From: an uncultured Clostridia bacterium
GTDB taxonomy: Bacteria; Bacillota; Clostridia; Oscillospirales; Acutalibacteraceae
DNA length: 9,585 nt
Assembly: GCA_937902305.1 (NCBI GenBank)
Contig: CALDHV010000098.1
Coordinates: forward strand, 1 to 9,585
Direction: 5' to 3'
The notes beneath the pieces are model-generated. The model ran no database searches. It saw nothing but the letters and a program-made list of their open reading frames with translations, and was not told the origin of the DNA. Both the position numbers and the translations under genes were made by a program. Every line of letters starts with the position of its first letter. Position 1 is the stretch's first letter. Shown here piece after piece: positions 5,732 through 9,585 of this stretch.

Positions 5732-7678
5732 ATGTCGAAAAAATTGCTCGGCACAACAAAAAAAGCGGGCAATTTCACTTTGCGCCGAAATCTTTTCTTC
5801 CGGCGATCCGCATTGTTTTTCACGGATTTTTTGGTTTATTCTTTGATATATTTCTTTTCTTGGGCTGTTTTTTTCGGCCCGTTCCATTTGGATGTCAACA
5901 TTTCCATACTTCATTGGGGAATGTTGGGCGTCTGCTTTGCCGTCGCGTCCTTCCTGTTCGGTTGCTATGACAGCCTGTGGCGCTATGCCGATGCCCGGGA
6001 ATATATGATGCAGGCGTTTGCGATATTCAGTGGGTTTCTTGTCTATTTTTTGATCGACCATATCGGCATTTTTCGTTACACCTGGCACTATTCCTGCCGT
6101 TTCGCGGCATTTGTCGCCGCACTGTCGCTGATATTGATGTGGCTGATCCGGTTTTTGTACCGCGCCTATCGCACCTTGAAATCCGCCCACTCCCGGAACG
6201 ATCATGCCAAAAAGCTGGTCATTGTCGGCGCAGGTAACGCCGGTGTCGGTCTGCTCGGCGAAATCGAGAACGATAAAAACGCCGCCTACCGGGTCTACGG
6301 CTTCTTTGACGACGATCCCGGTAAGCATGGATTGTCCATCCATGGTGTCCCTGTGCTCGGTGCCATTACGGACATCACCGAAAAACTGCAAAATACCGAT
6401 GTCGCGGAGATCATTGTCGCCATCCCGTCGGCGCCCGACGAAACACAGCAGAATATCCTGCATCTGTGCAGTAAGACCGGCATTCGTGTCCGGATTCTGC
6501 CGCACGTGGTCTCATGGATGCAAGCCGGCAAATCCGATCTGTGGGGGCAGGTGCGCGATGTACGCGTGGAGGATCTGCTCGGTCGCGATACGGTCAAATG
6601 CAACGATCCCGACGTATACACCTTTGTGCAGGGCAAAACCGTGCTGGTCACGGGCGGCGGTGGATCGATCGGCTCGGAGCTGTGCCGTCAGGTCGCCGCA
6701 CATCATCCCGCCCGGCTGGTCATTTTGGATATTTACGAAAACAATGCTTATGATATTGAGCAGGAGCTTCGTTCCCACTACGGCAAAGATCTCAATCTTT
6801 CTGTTGAGATCGCCTCGGTGCGGGACAGTGCAAAGCTTAATTTGCTGTTTGACCGCTACCGCCCGCAGATCGTTTTCCACGCCGCCGCACACAAGCATGT
6901 GCCGCTGATGGAAAACTGCCCGGAGGAAGCGATCAAAAACAACGTATTCGGCACATATCATACCGCAATGGCATCCAAGCGGACGGGTGTCGAAAAGTTC
7001 ATTCTCATCTCCACCGATAAGGCGGTCAACCCGACCAATGTGATGGGCGCCAGCAAGCGGCTGTGCGAAATGATCGTGCAGAGCTTGCAGGATTGCACCA
7101 CGACTGCTTTTGTTGCCGTTCGGTTCGGCAATGTGCTCGGCTCCAATGGCTCCGTCATCCCGCTGTTCAAAAAACAGCTGGAGCAGGGCGGCCCGCTGAC
7201 CGTGACCGATTTCCGCATCATCCGCTATTTTATGACCATTCCCGAAGCCGCTCAGCTGGTTATGCGGGCGGGCGCTATGGCAGAAAGCTCGCAAGTGTTC
7301 GTGCTGGATATGGGCAGACCGGTGCGGATCCTCGAGCTGGCGGAAAACCTCATTCGGCTGTCGGGTCTGCGTCCTTACGAGGATATTCAGATCATTGAAA
7401 CCGGTCTGCGCCCCGGCGAAAAGCTGTATGAGGAGCTTCTTATTGACAGCGATCGGTTAACCTCTACCGACATTGACCGCATCTTCGTTGAGGAGAGGGA
7501 GTCGATCTCGAATGACTGGATGGAGAAACAACTGCAACGTCTGCAAGAGGCGTGCAACGCCAACGACCCTGCCGGACTGGTCGCGCTTATGCGTGAGCTG
7601 GTACCCACCTTCCGCGCGCCGGAGGATGTCAACGCCGAGGCGGAAGAAAAAATGAAGCAAGAAATACAGGGCGTTTGA
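5732..7678 (+). CDS. Membrane-anchored UDP-N-acetylglucosamine 4,6-dehydratase (CapD/PglF-like)
   Basis: This 648-aa protein is the long form of the family. It has about four membrane helices (roughly residues 27-48, 59-80, 93-112 and 121-142). A first Rossmann-like domain follows (KKLVIVGAGNAG, 160-171). The catalytic extended short-chain dehydrogenase domain has the NAD-binding loop TGGGGSIGSE (307-316), a conserved AAAHKHVPLMENCPEEA (384-400), and active-site S427-T428-D429-K430 with M438 and K442 in NVMGASK. Met where short dehydrogenases have Tyr is characteristic of PglF/CapD-type 4,6-dehydratases. The product would be UDP-4-keto-6-deoxy-GlcNAc, a precursor of deoxyamino sugars such as bacillosamine. 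A strong AGGAGG (5717-5722) lies 9 nt before the ATG. No aminotransferase or glycosyltransferase gene follows. The exact substrate is inferred from the family. Confidence 0.92.
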   Translation: MSKKLLGTTKKAGNFTLRRNLFFRRSALFFTDFLVYSLIYFFSWAVFFGPFHLDVNISILHWGMLGVCFAVASFLFGCYDSLWRYADAREYMMQAFAIFSGFLVYFLIDHIGIFRYTWHYSCRFAAFVAALSLILMWLIRFLYRAYRTLKSAHSRNDHAKKLVIVGAGNAGVGLLGEIENDKNAAYRVYGFFDDDPGKHGLSIHGVPVLGAITDITEKLQNTDVAEIIVAIPSAPDETQQNILHLCSKTGIRVRILPHVVSWMQAGKSDLWGQVRDVRVEDLLGRDTVKCNDPDVYTFVQGKTVLVTGGGGSIGSELCRQVAAHHPARLVILDIYENNAYDIEQELRSHYGKDLNLSVEIASVRDSAKLNLLFDRYRPQIVFHAAAHKHVPLMENCPEEAIKNNVFGTYHTAMASKRTGVEKFILISTDKAVNPTNVMGASKRLCEMIVQSLQDCTTTAFVAVRFGNVLGSNGSVIPLFKKQLEQGGPLTVTDFRIIRYFMTIPEAAQLVMRAGAMAESSQVFVLDMGRPVRILELAENLIRLSGLRPYEDIQIIETGLRPGEKLYEELLIDSDRLTSTDIDRIFVEERESISNDWMEKQLQRLQEACNANDPAGLVALMRELVPTFRAPEDVNAEAEEKMKQEIQGV

Positions 7679-7706
7679 CCCTTTTATATCAGGAGTGTGA
7701 CCCGAT

Positions 7707-9425
7707 TTGTCAACGATCGAAGAAAAGTATGCCGTGTGGTGCCGCAGAGCCACCGACGATCCCGACCTGATCACCGAGCTGGAGGCGATCCGGCAACAGC
7801 CGGACGAGATCCGGGAACGGTTTTATCGGGAATTGTCGTTCGGAACAGGCGGTCTGCGCGGCATCATCGGCGCCGGCGAAAACCGGATGAATATTTACAC
7901 CGTGCGGAAAGCAACGCAGGGCTTGGCGAATTATCTGCTGCGCAAAAAGGCGCTGTCCGGCGTGGCGATCTCGTATGACTCCCGCATCAAATCCGATTTG
8001 TTTGCGCGGGAGGCCGCCTGCGTTCTTGCCGCCAACGGCATCCCGGTGCATCTTTTCCCACAGTTGGAGCCGACCCCGGTGCTTTCCTATGCCGTGCGGT
8101 ATTTCGGATGCGCGGCAGGTATTATGGTCACCGCCAGTCACAACCCATCCAAATATAACGGCTACAAGTGCTACGGCGCGGACGGCTGTCAGATGACCGA
8201 TGACGACGCGAACGCCGTCACCGAGCACATCCGCGCGGTGGATATATTTGACGGCGTGAAAACCGTCCCCTACGACGCGGCACTGAACGACGGCCGCATC
8301 CGGCTGATCGGGCCGGAGGTGCTCGACAGCTTCCTCGGTGAGGTGGAAAAATACCAGATCTATCCCGGTATCTGCCGGGAGGCAGGCTTGAAGATCGTCT
8401 ACACCCCCCTGCATGGCACCGGCAATCTGCCGGTACGCGCCATCCTCGACCGGATCGGCGCCGGGCAGGTGACGGTCGTCCCGGAGCAGGAATTGCCGGA
8501 CGGCAATTTTCCCACCGCACCGTACCCGAATCCCGAGATTCGGGAGGCATTCACCTGTGCCCTTGCGCTGGCGGAAAAAACCAAGCCCGATCTCCTGCTG
8601 GCGACCGACCCCGACTGCGACCGCGTCGGTATCGCGGTACGCCGCGGAGACGACTATGTGCTGATGACCGGCAATGAGGTCGGCTGTCTGTTGCTGGAAT
8701 ATGTGCTGTCCAACCGGCAGAAAAACGGCACCCTGCCGCGTGACCCGGTGGCAGTCTCCACCATCGTCACCACCCCGATGGCAAAGCCCATCGCCGCCAA
8801 ATACGGCTGTGAACTACGCGAGACGCTGACCGGCTTCAAGTATATCGGCGAGCAGATCACCCGCCTGGAGGAACAGGGTGAGCAGGAGCGGTATGTTTTC
8901 GGCTTTGAGGAAAGCTACGGCTACCTCATCGGCGGATATGTCCGCGACAAAGACGCGGTCATCGCCTCTATGCTCATTGTTGAAATGGCATCCTACTACC
9001 GCAAACAGGGCAAATCCCTGCTGGATCGGATGAACGAGCTGTACGAGGAGTACGGCTTCTACCGCAACGGGCTAATCAATATCGCCTTTGAGGGCGAGCA
9101 GGGAATGAAGGATATGGCGGCGCTGATGGAGCGTCTGCGCACCGCGCCGCCCGTCGCCATCGCCGGCAAAAGGGTCATCGCCTGCGCCGACTATCAGCGG
9201 CAGATATTCACCGACCTGCGCACCGGCGAGCAAAAGCCGCTGACCCTCCCCCGCTCGAATGTGCTGTCCTTCCCGCTGGAGGGCAACGCCTGCGTGATCG
9301 TGCGACCGTCCGGCACCGAGCCGAAGGTGAAAAGCTATATCACCGCGACCGGCGCGACCGCCGACGAGGCGGAGGCACTGCGTCGGGAATTGACAGCCGC
9401 GACGGAAAAACTGCTGAAGGAATAA
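7707..9425 (+). CDS. pgcA: Alpha-phosphoglucomutase / phosphomannomutase (PgcA type)
   Basis: This 572-aa protein has the length of the Firmicutes PgcA branch of alpha-D-phosphohexomutases, which interconvert glucose-6-P and glucose-1-P through a phosphoserine intermediate. All four active-site loops are visible: the phosphoserine loop TASHNPSKYNGYK (S144), the metal loop DPDCDR (D301, D303, D305), the sugar-binding loop GFEESYG (399-405) and the phosphate-binding loop RPSGTEPK (533-540). The start is TTG at 7707, 11 nt after AGGAG (7691-7695). An in-frame stop at 7698-7700 excludes anything earlier, and the next Met (residue 61) is too late, since it would remove conserved FGTGGLRG. It follows the dehydratase gene by 28 bp and is the last gene of the cluster. 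Glucose-1-P would feed UDP-glucose or other nucleotide sugars. Substrate choice (glucose versus mannose) is not certain. Confidence 0.93.
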   Translation: MSTIEEKYAVWCRRATDDPDLITELEAIRQQPDEIRERFYRELSFGTGGLRGIIGAGENRMNIYTVRKATQGLANYLLRKKALSGVAISYDSRIKSDLFAREAACVLAANGIPVHLFPQLEPTPVLSYAVRYFGCAAGIMVTASHNPSKYNGYKCYGADGCQMTDDDANAVTEHIRAVDIFDGVKTVPYDAALNDGRIRLIGPEVLDSFLGEVEKYQIYPGICREAGLKIVYTPLHGTGNLPVRAILDRIGAGQVTVVPEQELPDGNFPTAPYPNPEIREAFTCALALAEKTKPDLLLATDPDCDRVGIAVRRGDDYVLMTGNEVGCLLLEYVLSNRQKNGTLPRDPVAVSTIVTTPMAKPIAAKYGCELRETLTGFKYIGEQITRLEEQGEQERYVFGFEESYGYLIGGYVRDKDAVIASMLIVEMASYYRKQGKSLLDRMNELYEEYGFYRNGLINIAFEGEQGMKDMAALMERLRTAPPVAIAGKRVIACADYQRQIFTDLRTGEQKPLTLPRSNVLSFPLEGNACVIVRPSGTEPKVKSYITATGATADEAEALRRELTAATEKLLKE

Positions 9426-9430
9426 ACAAA

Positions 9431-9464
9431 TTGGGCGTCGGAAAAGCTTTTTTCCGACGCCCAA
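9431..9464. terminator. Perfect 15-bp inverted repeat after pgcA (probable terminator)
   Basis: TTGGGCGTCGGAAAA (9431-9445) and TTTTCCGACGCCCAA (9450-9464) form a perfect 15-bp stem with a 4-nt loop, starting 5 bp after the pgcA stop. The position and GC-rich core suggest transcription termination of the cluster. On the plus strand there is no T run after the stem (CATATTGATTG follows), but the upper part of the stem is A4/T6. RNA polymerase may therefore stop within the T run after a shorter hairpin, or the stem may act as a 3' end stabiliser. On the minus strand the sequence after the stem is T-rich, so it might also stop opposing transcription. Confidence 0.75.
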
Positions 9465-9536
9465 CATATTGATTGTAGCATATTGCCCCTGTCTGCGTCA
9501 AGAGGTATTTTACCCGAAGTTTTGCAAAAATTGTTA

Positions 9537-9545
9537 TGGTACAAT
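9537..9545 (+). promoter_or_regulatory. Putative extended -10 promoter for a gene beyond the right edge
   Basis: TGG followed by TACAAT (9540-9545) forms an extended -10 box, like the one before the phosphoesterase gene. No good -35 is found 16-18 bp upstream; TTGCAA at 9522-9527 is too close. The remaining 40 bp to the right edge are A-rich and contain no ribosome-binding site or start codon that can be judged. Confidence 0.4.
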
Positions 9546-9585
9546 AGATAGGTAACAAAAATAAATTGAAAAACAACTCAAATGT

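Overview
The window looks like chromosomal DNA from an anaerobic Gram-positive bacterium of the class Clostridia. The best guess is the Oscillospiraceae/Ruminococcaceae group (clostridial cluster IV). Three things point there: the partial 16S rRNA sequence, with its short V3 helix and a 'TGAGGGACGAAG...' style stem; the strong Shine-Dalgarno sequences with TTGACA and TGn-extended promoters; and the Wzz / BY-kinase / PHP-phosphatase capsule module typical of Firmicutes. The genus cannot be named by eye.

Layout. Positions 1-559 are the 5' third of a 16S rRNA gene on the minus strand, continuing off the left edge. Its leader (about 560-786) is packed with small hairpins and has a boxA-like element. 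Its promoter is at 793-821, preceded by a run of A/T tracts spaced about one helical turn apart. Upstream of this, on the same strand, lies a two-gene operon (893-3227): a calcineurin-like metallophosphoesterase overlapping by 8 bp a 4-alpha-glucanotransferase (malQ). It has its own extended -10 promoter at 3258-3286.

Diverging from that operon, on the plus strand, is a five-gene cluster for surface polysaccharide and sugar-nucleotide supply (3479-9425). In order it encodes a Wzz/CpsC-type chain-length and kinase-adaptor membrane protein, a CpsD-type tyrosine autokinase with a Tyr-rich tail, a CpsB/CapC-type PHP phosphatase, a long membrane-anchored UDP-GlcNAc 4,6-dehydratase of the CapD/PglF type, and a PgcA-type alpha-phosphoglucomutase. 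The first three genes overlap (8 and 11 bp) and are surely co-expressed. A 79-bp gap with a near-perfect inverted repeat separates them from the dehydratase gene. A strong inverted repeat follows the mutase gene, and the last 115 bp carry a putative promoter for a gene beyond the right edge.

How they fit together: the mutase interconverts glucose-6-P and glucose-1-P, the entry to UDP-sugars. The dehydratase would make a 4-keto-6-deoxy UDP-sugar for an exported glycan, and the kinase/phosphatase/adaptor trio would control polymer length and export. The divergent MalQ works on alpha-glucans and feeds the same hexose-phosphate pool. No glycosyltransferase, flippase or polymerase is present, so the assembly genes must lie elsewhere. 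I found no CRISPR array, insertion sequence, phage gene or clearly novel system. The most notable points are the incomplete but apparently closed capsule cluster, the hairpin-rich rRNA leader with curved upstream DNA, and two unexplained inverted repeats.
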